Origin: Deinococcus ficus
GTDB lineage: Bacteria; Deinococcota; Deinococci; Deinococcales; Deinococcaceae
NCBI RefSeq assembly: GCF_003444775.1
Contig: NZ_CP021081.1
Coordinates: 2,620,001-2,684,000 of the forward strand
DNA length: 64,000 bases
Direction: 5' to 3'
This document shows, in pieces, positions 29,639-41,213 of the stretch (the stretch's first letter is position 1; the number at the start of each line of letters is the position of its first letter). Position numbers and translations under genes: made by a program. Below the pieces are notes generated by a model, which was given only the letters and a program-made list of their open reading frames with translations, was not told the DNA's origin and searched no databases.

Positions 29639-30682
29639 GTGCCCACCATCTTGACCCGCGCCGTGCTGCGTGAAGTGACACTGTGGTACGTCGCGGGCGT
29701 CCTGCTGTTCTTCAGCCTGCAGATGACCGACGCGCTCGCCAGCACGGTCTCACGCATCATGACCTACGACCCGCCGCTCGGAAAGGCGGTCGCGGCCTTC
29801 GCGGCGTACCTGCCCAGCGTGCTGAACAAGACCCTGGCCGCCGCCGTGCCCTTCGCGGTGCTGCTGACCTTCTCCCGCATGCAGCGCGACAGTGAACTCA
29901 AGGCCGCCCACGCCGCCGGGGTGCGGCCCCTGAGCCTGGTGTGGCCGCTGCTGCTGCCCTTCGCGGTCGTCAGCGTGCTCGCGTTCTGGAACACCGGCAC
30001 GCTGGTCCCCGCCGGCCTGAAAAACTGGGACCGCGCCTGGTTCGACATCTACGGCCAGGCCGTGCCGCCCGCCACGCAGGACAGCTACACCTACGCCCCC
30101 CCGGGCGCGCTGTACCACGCCGGGCGCGTGCAGACCGCCGACGACAACGGCGTCGCCCCCCTGAGCGGCGTGATGGTGCAGCGCGGCACCGAAACCCTCA
30201 CCGCCCAGAGCGGCAGCTGGGACACCCGCAAGCAGACCTGGACCCTCACCACCCCCTGGGTGGTCAAACCCGGCGAACGGCCCCGGCAGCTCCCCACCCT
30301 GACCGTGCCGCAGAACGACGTGCTGCGCCCCCCACCCCCCGACCCCAAGCAGGTCAGCAACGCCGAGCTGCGCGCCACGCTGGCCCGCCCGGACCTGCGC
30401 CCCGCGCAGCAGCGCGACTACCAGTTCCAGTTCTGGCAGCGCCTCGCCGACCCGGTCACGCCCATGGTGTTCGCCCTGGCCGCCGGGGCGCTGGGCCTCC
30501 TGATCCGCAACCGCGCGGCCGCCTTCGCGGCGGTGCTGGTGTTCATCGTGTGCTTCTACGCCCTGTGGGTCACCATGCCTACCCTGGCCCGCGCCGGCGC
30601 CCTGGACCCCGCCCTGGCCGCCTGGCTGCCCAACGCCGCGTTCCTGCTGCTGGCCGGCGCGCTCGCCTGGAGGCTCCGCTGA
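29639..30682 (+). CDS. LptF/LptG-family permease (YjgP/YjgQ)
   Basis: 347 residues with six membrane helices in the LptF/G layout: three at the N-terminus (including GVLLFFSLQMTDALAS and LPFAVLLTFSRMQRDSELKAAHA, the conserved coupling stretch), a periplasmic beta-jellyroll insert (residues 130-250), and three at the C-terminus. In E. coli these subunits extract LPS from the inner membrane. The start GTG 29639 is supported by TAGAAT (29626-29631) 7 nt upstream. A second family member follows 28 nt later. Confidence 0.85.
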   Translation: MPTILTRAVLREVTLWYVAGVLLFFSLQMTDALASTVSRIMTYDPPLGKAVAAFAAYLPSVLNKTLAAAVPFAVLLTFSRMQRDSELKAAHAAGVRPLSLVWPLLLPFAVVSVLAFWNTGTLVPAGLKNWDRAWFDIYGQAVPPATQDSYTYAPPGALYHAGRVQTADDNGVAPLSGVMVQRGTETLTAQSGSWDTRKQTWTLTTPWVVKPGERPRQLPTLTVPQNDVLRPPPPDPKQVSNAELRATLARPDLRPAQQRDYQFQFWQRLADPVTPMVFALAAGALGLLIRNRAAAFAAVLVFIVCFYALWVTMPTLARAGALDPALAAWLPNAAFLLLAGALAWRLR

Positions 30683-30710
30683 TGCCCCGCCCGCACCCCC
30701 GGAGCCGCCC

Positions 30711-31817
30711 ATGAAACGCTTCGAGCGCTACGTCCTCGCCGAGATCCTCCCCCTGCTGCTCGGCGCGCTCAGTGCCGTGATCCTGGTGCTGGTCCTCGTC
30801 GCCCTGCAGGAGGTCATCGCGCCGCTGCTCGCCAAGGGCGCCAGCCCCCTGCTCGTCGCCCGCGTCCTCGCCCTGAACGTCCCCGAAGCCACCGCCCGCG
30901 CCCTGCCCCTGGCCCTGATGTTCGCCATCCTGCTGGGCCTGTCCCGCCTCAGCAGCGACAGCGAACTCAAGGCCGCCATCGCCAGCGGCATCCCCGCCCG
31001 GCACCTCTACCGCCCCGTGCTACTCCTCGGCGTCGGCGTCACCCTCCTCGCCTTCCTGATCGGCGAGGGCCTCGTCCCCCGCACCAAGGTCCTGGAACGG
31101 CAGGTCAAACAGCAGATCGTGCTCGACAACCCCCGCGTGATCGGCCTGGGCGGCACCGACGCCAGCGGCCAGTCCCTGGTCCTGCGCGACGCCCTGAACC
31201 GCGCCATCAGCATCGGCCGCGTCGAACCCGGCGGCCAGCTCAGCGACCTCCGCATCGTCACCATGCAACCCGGCCAGCCCCCCCGCGACGTCATCACCGC
31301 CCGCCGCGGCGAACTCAAACCCGGCAGCACCGTCCTCACCCTCCACGACGGCCAGCGCGTCACCTACCAGGACGGCCGGCCCGTCACCGTCCTGCGCTTC
31401 AAGACCGGCACCCTCCCCGTCCAGGACGTCCAGGCCGACCTCGACACGAACGGCAAACCCCTCAAGGCCACCTACCTGCCCCTCCCGGAACTGCTCACCC
31501 GCACCAACGTCTACCGCCAGCAGAACATCCAGGCACCCGCCGAATTCAGCGCCCTGCACCAGAAGTTCGCCCAGCCCCTCGCCGCGCTCGCCCTGGCGTT
31601 CTTCGGCGTCAGCCTGGGCATTTTCAGCTTCCGCAGCGGCCGCGACCTGGGCCTCATGTGGGCCCTGCTCCTCACCTTCGCCTACTACGCCACCTGGAGC
31701 GTCTTCCGCATCATGGGCGAAAACGGCGCCCTGCCCGGCGCCCTCGCCGCCTACGCCCCCGACGCCATCGCCGTCCTTGCCGGCATGGCCCTGCTCTGGG
31801 TCGCCGCGCGGCGGTAA
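30711..31817 (+). CDS. LptF/LptG-family permease, second subunit
   Basis: 368 residues with the same architecture as the previous gene: N-terminal helices (LPLLLGALSAVILVLVLVAL), the coupling stretch LGLSRLSSDSELKAAIASGI, a periplasmic insert, and C-terminal helices (LAALALAFFGVSLGIFSF onward). The two genes presumably encode the LptF and LptG halves of an ABC transporter whose ATPase (LptB type) is elsewhere. Deinococcus is not known to make LPS, so the exported lipid is unknown. The 3' end is followed by the C-terminal fragment of a broken gene on the opposite strand. Confidence 0.85.
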   Translation: MKRFERYVLAEILPLLLGALSAVILVLVLVALQEVIAPLLAKGASPLLVARVLALNVPEATARALPLALMFAILLGLSRLSSDSELKAAIASGIPARHLYRPVLLLGVGVTLLAFLIGEGLVPRTKVLERQVKQQIVLDNPRVIGLGGTDASGQSLVLRDALNRAISIGRVEPGGQLSDLRIVTMQPGQPPRDVITARRGELKPGSTVLTLHDGQRVTYQDGRPVTVLRFKTGTLPVQDVQADLDTNGKPLKATYLPLPELLTRTNVYRQQNIQAPAEFSALHQKFAQPLAALALAFFGVSLGIFSFRSGRDLGLMWALLLTFAYYATWSVFRIMGENGALPGALAAYAPDAIAVLAGMALLWVAARR

Positions 31818-31974
31818 GAGGCGACAAAAACCAAGATCAGTAGGTGATGACTCGTTTCACTGTAAATACGCCTCTCTCATCCTTGATGCGGTACTCGACC
31901 CAATTGCCTTTGGCATCATATGTCCACGTGATGTAAGGCGTCGTTGGGCTTGCCCCGACACTGCGTAGCTGAAG

Positions 31975-32838
31975 TTAAGCGGCTGTAGCTTGCCGTTCGA
32001 ACTCGTGGGGCGTCAAGTAGCCCAGGGTGGAATGGCGACGCTGGCGGTTGTAGAAGACCTCGATGAATTCGAACACCGCCTGTCGGGCCACCTCTCGAGT
32101 CTCAAAGATGTTCTCGTCCATCAGCTCCCGTTTCAGGGAGCTGAAGAAGCTTTCCACCACGGCATTGTCCCAGCAATCCCCCTTGCGGCTCATACTGCCT
32201 CTGGCCCGCATGCGGGCCAGTTCTGCCTGAAAGAGCCCACTCGCGTATTGACTGCCCCGGTCACTGTGATGCATCAGACCGGGAGATGGAAGACGGCGCC
32301 GGGCAGCCATCTGAAGGGCAGCCAGCGGCAAGGTGGCCGGCATCTGCGTGTCCATGGCGTAGCCCACCACCGCCCGCGAATGCAGGTCCAGGGTGACGGC
32401 CAGGTACAGCCAGCCTTCCCGGGTGGGCAGGAACGTCAGGTCTGACGCCCACACCTGATTCGGCTGCTGCACCTCAAACTGGCGTGCCAGCAGATTCGGG
32501 CAGACCGGCATGGTGTGACTGCTGTGCGTGGTTTGCACCCAACGGCGCTTTCCTTTGGCCCGCAGACCACCCAGGCGCATCAGGCGCGCGACCCGCTTCC
32601 GGGAGACCCGGAGACCTTCAGCTCGCAGTTCTGCGTGAACGCGTGGTGCCCCGTAACGTCCTTTGCTGCGTTGGTGAGTGTCTCGGATGCGCTGCTGGAG
32701 CAGCGCATCCTGCTGCGTGCGCTTGGAAATCGGCCTTCTCCGCCAACTGTGGTACCCGCTCACCGATACCTCCAGGACCCGGCACATCACGTCCAGGCGG
32801 TACTGCTCGCGGTGGTCTCGGATGAACTGGTACCTCAT
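31975..32838 (-). CDS. IS3-family transposase OrfB
   Basis: 287 residues with the HTH_21 region (SKGRYGAPRVHAELRAEGLR) and an rve integrase core with the DDE triad: Asp in WASDLTFL, Asp in HHSDRGSQY, Glu in DNAVVESFFSSLK. ATG 32838 overlaps the orfA stop (ATGA). The functional transposase is expected to be the OrfAB fusion made by -1 frameshifting. Confidence 0.95.
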   Translation of the reverse strand: MRYQFIRDHREQYRLDVMCRVLEVSVSGYHSWRRRPISKRTQQDALLQQRIRDTHQRSKGRYGAPRVHAELRAEGLRVSRKRVARLMRLGGLRAKGKRRWVQTTHSSHTMPVCPNLLARQFEVQQPNQVWASDLTFLPTREGWLYLAVTLDLHSRAVVGYAMDTQMPATLPLAALQMAARRRLPSPGLMHHSDRGSQYASGLFQAELARMRARGSMSRKGDCWDNAVVESFFSSLKRELMDENIFETREVARQAVFEFIEVFYNRQRRHSTLGYLTPHEFERQATAA

Positions 32839-33134
32839 CGTGTGATTTCTTTGGCAAAGAAGGCCGCTGCTTTTTTCAGGATTTCACGCTCCTGACGCAG
32901 AATCTCGTTCTCTTTGCGGAGTCGCTGAATCTCCTGTTGCTCCGGGGTCAACACCTGCTTCCCTTGACCGGGGAAGGCGGATTCCCCCCTCTGCTGCTCG
33001 GCATTCATCCATTTCCGCAGCAAAGAGGCGTTGATGCCCAGGTCGCGGGCGGTGCCCGCGAGGTTGCCGCTGGTTCGGGCGAGTTGTACAGCATCTCGCT
33101 TGAACTCGGCGGTATGGATTCTTCGGTTCGTCAT
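32835..33134 (-). CDS. IS3-family transposase OrfA
   Basis: 99 residues: an HTH_Tnp_1 helix-turn-helix (FKRDAVQLARTSGNLAGTAR, LGINASLLRKWM) and a C-terminal leucine-zipper-like coiled coil (IQRLRKENEILRQEREILKK). Near the 3' end a run of six A followed by G (complement of 32870-32876) in CTG AAA AAA GCA is a -1 slippery site; shifting there reads straight into orfB. Confidence 0.93.
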   Translation of the reverse strand: MTNRRIHTAEFKRDAVQLARTSGNLAGTARDLGINASLLRKWMNAEQQRGESAFPGQGKQVLTPEQQEIQRLRKENEILRQEREILKKAAAFFAKEITR

Positions 33135-33535
33135 GATGGCGCCTCCTATGTTCGAGGCTTATCTCCATCTACGCCATATCGGGTCACCCTCACCGCCCGT
33201 CCAGCGTCCATCGGCGTAGTTATAGAGTTGGGAGCCCTTCAAGCCGTCCTGAAAGATCACCGTCTTCCACAGGAGACCCTCCTTGAGATAGTCGCTGGCA
33301 GACCACAGCAGGCGCGTCCCGGCCGATTGCTCAGGCCCAATGAGCGCGACTTGCGCTGCCCACTGCACCTCGCGCGGTTTTCCTGCCATCACCTCAGGCA
33401 GATGGACGGTACTGCCGAACGGTGCTGGGAGCGGTTCCGCCTTGCAGAAACCGGCGCTGGCTGAAGCGCTGAGGAGGAGCCCCAAAAGGGGAAGAAAGAA
33501 GCGATTGGCGCGATCCACGCCGCCGATTCTAGGTT

Positions 33536-35671
33536 TCAGGCCGTCGCATCAGGGGCCGATTTCTTCTCCACCTGGGTGGCCTGGATCGCGGTGAGGGCGA
33601 TGGTGTAGACGATGTCGTCCACGAGGGCGCCGCGGGAGAGGTCGTTGACGGGTTTACGCAGGCCCTGGAGCATGGGGCCGACGGCGACGACGCCGGCGCT
33701 GCGCTGCACGGCCTTGTAGGTGGTGTTGCCGGTGTTCAGGTCGGGGAAGATGAACACGGTGGCGCGGCCGGCGACGGGGCTGCCCGGGGCCTTGCTGCGG
33801 CCGACGGACTGGACGCTGGCGGCGTCGTACTGGAGGGGGCCGTCGATGGTGATGTCGGGGCGGCGTTCGTGGACGAGGCGGGTGGCTTCCTTGACCTTCT
33901 CGACGTCGGCGCCGCTGCCGGATTCGCCGGTGCTGTAGCTGAGCATGGCGACGCGGACGGGCAGGCCGAAGGCGCGGGCGCTGTCGGCACTCTGGATGGC
34001 GATGTCGGCAAGCTCCTCGGCGGCGGGGTCGGGGTTGATGGCGGCGTCGCCGTACACGAGGACCTGTTCGGGCATCAGCATGAAGAAGATGCTGCTCACG
34101 AGGCGGGCGCCGGGGGCGGTTTTGATGAGTTGCAGGGCGGGGCGGACGGTGTTGGCGGTGGTGTGCACGGCGCCGGAGACGAGGCCGTCGACCTCGCCCA
34201 GGGCGAGCATCATGGTGCCGAGGACGACGGTGTCCTCGAGTTGCGCTTCGGCCTGGTTGGGGGTGAGGCCTTTGGTCTTGCGCAGCTCGACCATGGGGGC
34301 GACGTAGCGGGCGCGGATGGTGTCCGGGTCGAGGATTTCCAGGCCGTCGGGGATGCTGAGGCCCTGGCTGTGGGCGACCTGGTGGACCTTGTCGGGGTGG
34401 GCGAGGAGCACGCAGCGGGCGATGCCTTTTTCGGTGCAGCGGATGGCGGCCTTGACGGTGCGGGGCTCATCCCCTTCGGGGAGGACGATGCGTTTGTTCG
34501 CGGCGCGGGCTTTCTGGATGAGCTCGTAGCGGAAGGCGCTGGGGGGCATGCGGCGTTCGCGGGTTTCGTCGGGGCGGCGCAGGCGGGTGCCGAGGGGGAC
34601 GGTGTCCATGCGGTCGGCGATGAAGTCCAGTACGCGGTCCATGCGGGCGGTGTCGTCGTGGGGGACGCGGGGGTCCAGGCGGGAGAGGCGGGAGGCGGTC
34701 TCGAAGGAGTTGGTGGGGACGCGCAGGACCGGGAGAGTGCTGGTCAGGGCGGTCTGGCAGAGGTTCTGGATGCCTTCTTCGGGGGCGCTGCCGCTGGTGA
34801 ACACGAGTCCGGCGAGGGGGGTGCCGCTCATGTGGCTGAGGGCGGCGGCCATGACGACGTCCTCGCGGTCGCCGGGGGTGACGATCAGGGCGCCGGGGCC
34901 GAACAGGTGAGCCATGCGGGGCACGGTGCGGGCGGTGACGACGTTGCTGCGCACGCGGCGGAGGTGGGCTTCGCCTTCGTTGACGATCTCGGCGTGGAGG
35001 TGGTGGGCGATGTCGATCACCCGGGGTGCGGCGAGTTCGTCGGAGACGGCGATCACGCCGAGGAGGGGCAGTTCGCCGCTGGCGATCACCTGGCTGCGGG
35101 CGCGGAGTTCGGCCATCAGGCCGCCGAAGTCCAGGTCTTTCGGCGCGAAGTTCAGCACGAAGCCGGCCAGGCCGCCGCCGTCGCTGCGGCGGTAGGCCTG
35201 CGCGGCGATTTCCATCTCGTCGGCGAGTTCGGCCGGGGTGACGCCCTGGAGGCTGGTGACGAGGATGGTGTCGGCTTCCAGGTTGCGGGCCAGGGAGGCG
35301 TTGAGGGGGCTGGCGTACACGTTGCGTTCGTTCAGGGCGAGGCCTTCGACGATCAGCACGTCGGCGGGGCCGCTGTCCGGGTGAGGGCGGGTGGCCTCGC
35401 GCGCCAGGGCGATCACGCCCTCCATCAGTTCCTCCTCGGCGCCCAGGCTGAGCTGTTCCTCGGCGTGCGCGAGGTCCAGGGGGTCGGGCGGGGTGAGGTG
35501 CGCGACCGCGCGGGCGAAGTGGACGCTGTCGTCCGCGCCGTCGTGGACCTGCGCGATGGGCTTGAGGAAGGCGACGTGCAGGCCCTGGCGTTCCAGGGCG
35601 CGGGTCAGGCCGAGCGCGGTGCTGCTGAGCCCCACGCCGTTGCGGGTGGGGGCGACGAACAGGGTTTTCAT
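33536..35671 (-). CDS. pta: phosphate acetyltransferase
   Basis: 711 residues, the long form of Pta: an N-terminal BioD/CobQ-like P-loop domain (MKTLFVAPTRNGVGLSSTAL), a central DRTGG-type domain, and the C-terminal PTA_PTB catalytic domain (RIVLPEGDEPRTVKAA onward, ending GNTTYKAVQRSAGVVAVGPM). It interconverts acetyl-CoA and acetyl phosphate. The ATG overlaps the ackA stop by 4 nt, with GAGGAG 8 nt upstream, so it is co-translated with ackA. The two enzymes give reversible acetate production and use. Confidence 0.95.
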   Translation of the reverse strand: MKTLFVAPTRNGVGLSSTALGLTRALERQGLHVAFLKPIAQVHDGADDSVHFARAVAHLTPPDPLDLAHAEEQLSLGAEEELMEGVIALAREATRPHPDSGPADVLIVEGLALNERNVYASPLNASLARNLEADTILVTSLQGVTPAELADEMEIAAQAYRRSDGGGLAGFVLNFAPKDLDFGGLMAELRARSQVIASGELPLLGVIAVSDELAAPRVIDIAHHLHAEIVNEGEAHLRRVRSNVVTARTVPRMAHLFGPGALIVTPGDREDVVMAAALSHMSGTPLAGLVFTSGSAPEEGIQNLCQTALTSTLPVLRVPTNSFETASRLSRLDPRVPHDDTARMDRVLDFIADRMDTVPLGTRLRRPDETRERRMPPSAFRYELIQKARAANKRIVLPEGDEPRTVKAAIRCTEKGIARCVLLAHPDKVHQVAHSQGLSIPDGLEILDPDTIRARYVAPMVELRKTKGLTPNQAEAQLEDTVVLGTMMLALGEVDGLVSGAVHTTANTVRPALQLIKTAPGARLVSSIFFMLMPEQVLVYGDAAINPDPAAEELADIAIQSADSARAFGLPVRVAMLSYSTGESGSGADVEKVKEATRLVHERRPDITIDGPLQYDAASVQSVGRSKAPGSPVAGRATVFIFPDLNTGNTTYKAVQRSAGVVAVGPMLQGLRKPVNDLSRGALVDDIVYTIALTAIQATQVEKKSAPDATA

Positions 35672-36918
35672 GCGGGGTGCTCCTCGGTGAGGGCGGGGCG
35701 GTCCTCGGGGTCGCCGGTGACGAGCCGCAGGGTTTCCAGGGCGATGGCGAGTTCCTCGTTGGTGGTCACGACGAGGACCGGCACGCTGCCGGGCGCGCTG
35801 ATCAGGCCCCGGGTGCCGCGGGGCAGGTTGGCGTTGGCTTCGGCGTCCAGGTGGAAGCCCAGCACGCCCAGCCGCTCCACGGTCCGCTGGCGGATGTACG
35901 CACTGTTCTCGCCGATGCCGCCGGTGAACACCAGGCCGTCCACGCGGCCGAGCGCGACGGCCATGCCGGCCACGTACTTGGCGAGGCGGTACACGAAGGC
36001 GTCCAGCGCGAACTGCGCCGCGGCGTGCCCGCTGTGGGCAGCCTCTTCCAGTTCGCGCATGTCGTTGGAGAGCCCGCCGGACAGGCCCTTGAGGCCGCTG
36101 TGCTTGTTCAGGGCGGTCATCACCTGCTCCAGGGTGAGCCCGGCAGTGTTATGCATGAATTCGTGCAGGCCGGGGTCCACGTCGCCGCTGCGGGTGCCCA
36201 TGACCAGGCCCTCCAGCGGCGTGAGGCCCATGCTGGTGTCCACGCTCTGGCCGCCCTGCACGGCGCACACGCTGCTGCCGTTGCCGAGGTGCGCGGTGAT
36301 CAGGTTCAGGTCCTCCAGCGGGCGGTCCAGCATGGGCGCGGCCCGGCGGGCCACGTAGGCGTGACTGGTGCCGTGGAAGCCGTAGCGGCGCACGCCGTAC
36401 TCCCGGTACCAGGTGTCCGGCACGGCGTAGCGCGCGGCGACGTCCGGCAGGGTGTGGTGGAAGGCCGTGTCGAACACCGCAACCTGCGGCAGGCCGGGAA
36501 AGGCGGCCTGGGCGGCCTCGATACCGGCGATGTTGGCGGGGTTGTGCAGCGGCGCCAGCGGAATGCACTCCCGCATGGCGTCCAGTACCTCCGGGGTGAT
36601 CAGCACCGACCCGGAGAAGCGGGTGCCGCCGTGCACGGTGCGGTGCCCGACCGCGCCGATGCTGGGCGGGTCGGGCAGGGTGCGGATGCGCTGCCCGATG
36701 GCGTCGAAGGCCTCGGCGTACGTGCCGCTGGTCAGGGGGCGGTGCTGGCGCTCACCGTCCACCTCGAAGCGGATGGTGGCGCCGGTACCGGGTGGGGCGT
36801 GCTCGGCGCCTGCGCCGAGTTTCTCGGCCAGACCGGTGAGGCGTACCTGGCCGGAGGCGGGGTCCAGCACCGCGAATTTCACGCTGCTGGACCCGCAGTT
36901 GAGGATCAGGGTCCACAT
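35668..36918 (-). CDS. ackA: acetate kinase
   Basis: 416 residues of the ASKHA family: phosphate-binding ILNCGSSSVKFAVLD at the N-terminus, AVFDTAFHHTLP, ITAHLGNGSSVCAVQGG, GLVFTGGIGENSAYIR. It makes ATP and acetate from acetyl phosphate. CACAAT lies 7 nt before ATG 36918, indicating a leaderless start. First gene of the ackA-pta operon. Confidence 0.95.
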   Translation of the reverse strand: MWTLILNCGSSSVKFAVLDPASGQVRLTGLAEKLGAGAEHAPPGTGATIRFEVDGERQHRPLTSGTYAEAFDAIGQRIRTLPDPPSIGAVGHRTVHGGTRFSGSVLITPEVLDAMRECIPLAPLHNPANIAGIEAAQAAFPGLPQVAVFDTAFHHTLPDVAARYAVPDTWYREYGVRRYGFHGTSHAYVARRAAPMLDRPLEDLNLITAHLGNGSSVCAVQGGQSVDTSMGLTPLEGLVMGTRSGDVDPGLHEFMHNTAGLTLEQVMTALNKHSGLKGLSGGLSNDMRELEEAAHSGHAAAQFALDAFVYRLAKYVAGMAVALGRVDGLVFTGGIGENSAYIRQRTVERLGVLGFHLDAEANANLPRGTRGLISAPGSVPVLVVTTNEELAIALETLRLVTGDPEDRPALTEEHPA

Positions 36919-36982
36919 GCTCCGTATTGTGCCCGGATGGGGCCGGGACAGACTTCACCTTTCCCTGCGCTGAGGCGGTGGG

Positions 36983-37210
36983 TCAGCGTTTGGGCATGCT
37001 GAGGCCCAGGCCGGTCAGGAAGCCGCCGCCGGCGAGCAGGGCGGACTGGATCAGCAGGTTGGCGTTCGGGTTGGGACCCTCGTTGCTCTTGTTGGCGTAC
37101 GCGACGGCGTGCAGCTGATTGATGGCGATGTAGTTGGTGAAGAGGTAGTACGCGCCGGCCAGCAGGACCAGCAGCCCGATGATCACCAGCAGGCCGGACA
37201 GGATTCTCAT
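36983..37210 (-). CDS. small two-helix membrane protein
   Basis: 75 residues with two hydrophobic segments (ILSGLLVIIGLLVLLAGAYY and LIQSALLAGGGFLTGLGL) separated by a polar loop rich in Asn. I recognise no family; it may be Deinococcus-specific. TAAACT, 6 nt before ATG 37210, makes a clear leaderless promoter, which supports the gene being real. Confidence 0.75.
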   Translation of the reverse strand: MRILSGLLVIIGLLVLLAGAYYLFTNYIAINQLHAVAYANKSNEGPNPNANLLIQSALLAGGGFLTGLGLSMPKR

Positions 37211-37273
37211 GAGATCAGTTTAGGGGCGCCGGGCGCGTGCCACCGCAGGAAAGCCTGACGGCTTTTCACATCT

Positions 37274-38161
37274 TCACGCGCTTGGTGCGGCCCAGGTCAG
37301 CGCGCGGGTGCGGGTAGGAATGCGGTACAGGCCGGTCGTGGCCGTCATGTACAGCAGCGTGCCGTCCGGCCCGCCGAAGCACAGGTTGCTCACCGTTTCC
37401 GGCACCAGAATCCGGCCCAGTTTCCGGCCGTCCGGCGTGAGCACGTGCACGCCGTCCGCGGCGCTGCTCCAGATGCGGCCCTGCTCGTCCAGGCGCAGGC
37501 CGTCCGTCTTGCCGGGCGACACGCGGAAGTGCTCGCCGTTCAGGGTGGCCGCGCCGTCCGGCGTGACGCGGTAGCGGTACACGGCGCCGTCGCCGGTGTC
37601 GGCCAGCAGCAGGGTGCCCGCGTCCGCGAAGGCCAGCCCGTTCGGTTTGCTGCGGTCCCGGATGGGCGCCGTCAGGGTGCCGTCCGGGTCCAGGCGGAAC
37701 ACCCAGCGGCCCGGAAGCTCCATGTCCCCGCCGTACCCCTCCTCCGGCTTGTCGATGCCGTAGGTGGGGTCGCTGAACCACAGGCTGCCGTCCGGGTGCA
37801 GGGCCACGTCGTTCGGGCTGTTCAGCCGCAGCCCCTCGAACCGGTCGGCCAGGACCGTCCACTCACCGCTGTCCTCCTGGCGCAGCAGGGCCCGCAACCC
37901 GTGCGAGCAGGCAATCAGACGCCCCCGCGCGTCCAAGCAGTGGCCGTTCTGGTGGTGGCTGGGCTCCAGTTCCACCGCCAGCACCCCCAGGTCCGTGAAA
38001 CGCCAGGTGCGGTTCTCGCGCACGTCGCTGAACACCACGCAACCCCGCCCGGGCAGGTAGATGGGGCCCTCCGCCCAGGTGAAGCCGCGGCCCACCTGCT
38101 CAAACGCGGCGTCCTCGGGAAACAGGGTCAGGAAGTCCGGGTGGGTGGCCTGCAGGGTCAT
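37274..38161 (-). CDS. SMP-30/gluconolactonase-like beta-propeller enzyme
   Basis: 295 residues of the SMP-30/LRE family: FTWAEGPIYLPGRGCVVFSD (metal-binding Glu), NSPNDVALHPDGSLWFSDPTYG (Asn/Asp ligands), SKPNGLAFA and KTDGLRLDEQGRIW. A six-bladed propeller with a divalent metal that usually hydrolyses sugar lactones. No signal peptide. Start ATG 38161; a CACCAT 5 nt upstream could be a weak -10. Substrate not determined. Confidence 0.88.
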   Translation of the reverse strand: MTLQATHPDFLTLFPEDAAFEQVGRGFTWAEGPIYLPGRGCVVFSDVRENRTWRFTDLGVLAVELEPSHHQNGHCLDARGRLIACSHGLRALLRQEDSGEWTVLADRFEGLRLNSPNDVALHPDGSLWFSDPTYGIDKPEEGYGGDMELPGRWVFRLDPDGTLTAPIRDRSKPNGLAFADAGTLLLADTGDGAVYRYRVTPDGAATLNGEHFRVSPGKTDGLRLDEQGRIWSSAADGVHVLTPDGRKLGRILVPETVSNLCFGGPDGTLLYMTATTGLYRIPTRTRALTWAAPSA

Positions 38162-38296
38162 GCCCCATGGTGCCCCGCGCAGGGCCGGGACCGGGTGAGG
38201 ACGCGTCAGGCCGGGCCGCGCGGCTGCCCCCCAGGGAGTGACGGAATCAGGCCTGAAATGGCGCTCTGCCCGCCTTCACGCGGGGGGCGGGGCAGG

Positions 38297-38302
38297 TATG
38301 CT
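38297..38302 (+). promoter_or_regulatory. -10 box of sucA
   Basis: TATGCT, 10 nt before the sucA ATG, predicts a leader of only a few nucleotides. Confidence 0.6.
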
Positions 38303-38312
38303 TGGGGGCGTT

Positions 38313-41156
<2,844 letters not shown>

Positions 41157-41171
41157 ACGACCAGCACAAAA

Positions 41172-41198
41172 AGGGGACCGGGGGACTGCCCCGGTCCC
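41172..41198. terminator. bidirectional terminator between sucA and corC-like gene
   Basis: GGGGACCGGGG (41172-41182) pairs perfectly with CCCCGGTCCCC (41188-41198). The stem is preceded by AAAAA (a T tract for the minus strand) and followed by GCTTCCTT, so it can serve both convergent genes. Confidence 0.8.
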
Positions 41199-41213
41199 CG
41201 CTTCCTTGACGGC

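Larger units (their letters stand above)
31945..33192 (-). mobile_element. complete IS3-family insertion sequence, about 1.25 kb
   Basis: It carries orfA and orfB with the 4-nt overlap and slippery site of IS3 elements. Imperfect terminal inverted repeats begin with TG: TGGGCTTGCCCCGACACTGC at the left and TGAGGGTGACCCGATATGGC (complement) at the right, sharing CCCGA and GCGTAG. I do not find a perfect target duplication directly at these ends; a 3-bp ACG fits if the right boundary is 5 bp further out. The element has split a small exported-protein gene. It looks intact and may be mobile. Confidence 0.85.
31837..33518 (-). pseudogene. small exported protein gene split by an IS3-family element
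   Basis: The N-terminal part (33518 to about 33193) begins at GTG with a leaderless TAGAAT promoter 7 nt upstream and a signal peptide (FFLPLLGLLLSASASAG), ending in YNYADGRWTGG. After the IS, the minus strand resumes at about 31944 with TPYITWTYDAKGNWVEYRIK and runs to a TGA at 31837-31839. Joined, they give a protein of about 143 residues; the two halves fit in frame (DGRWT...TPYITW). The promoter remains intact, so a truncated protein ending inside the IS end (33159) may still be made. Function unknown. Confidence 0.85.

Noticed and set aside
33159..33518. 119-codon ORF as a normal complete gene
   Set aside because: Its last codons (ending WRRWR) lie inside the IS end; the natural continuation lies on the other side of the IS.
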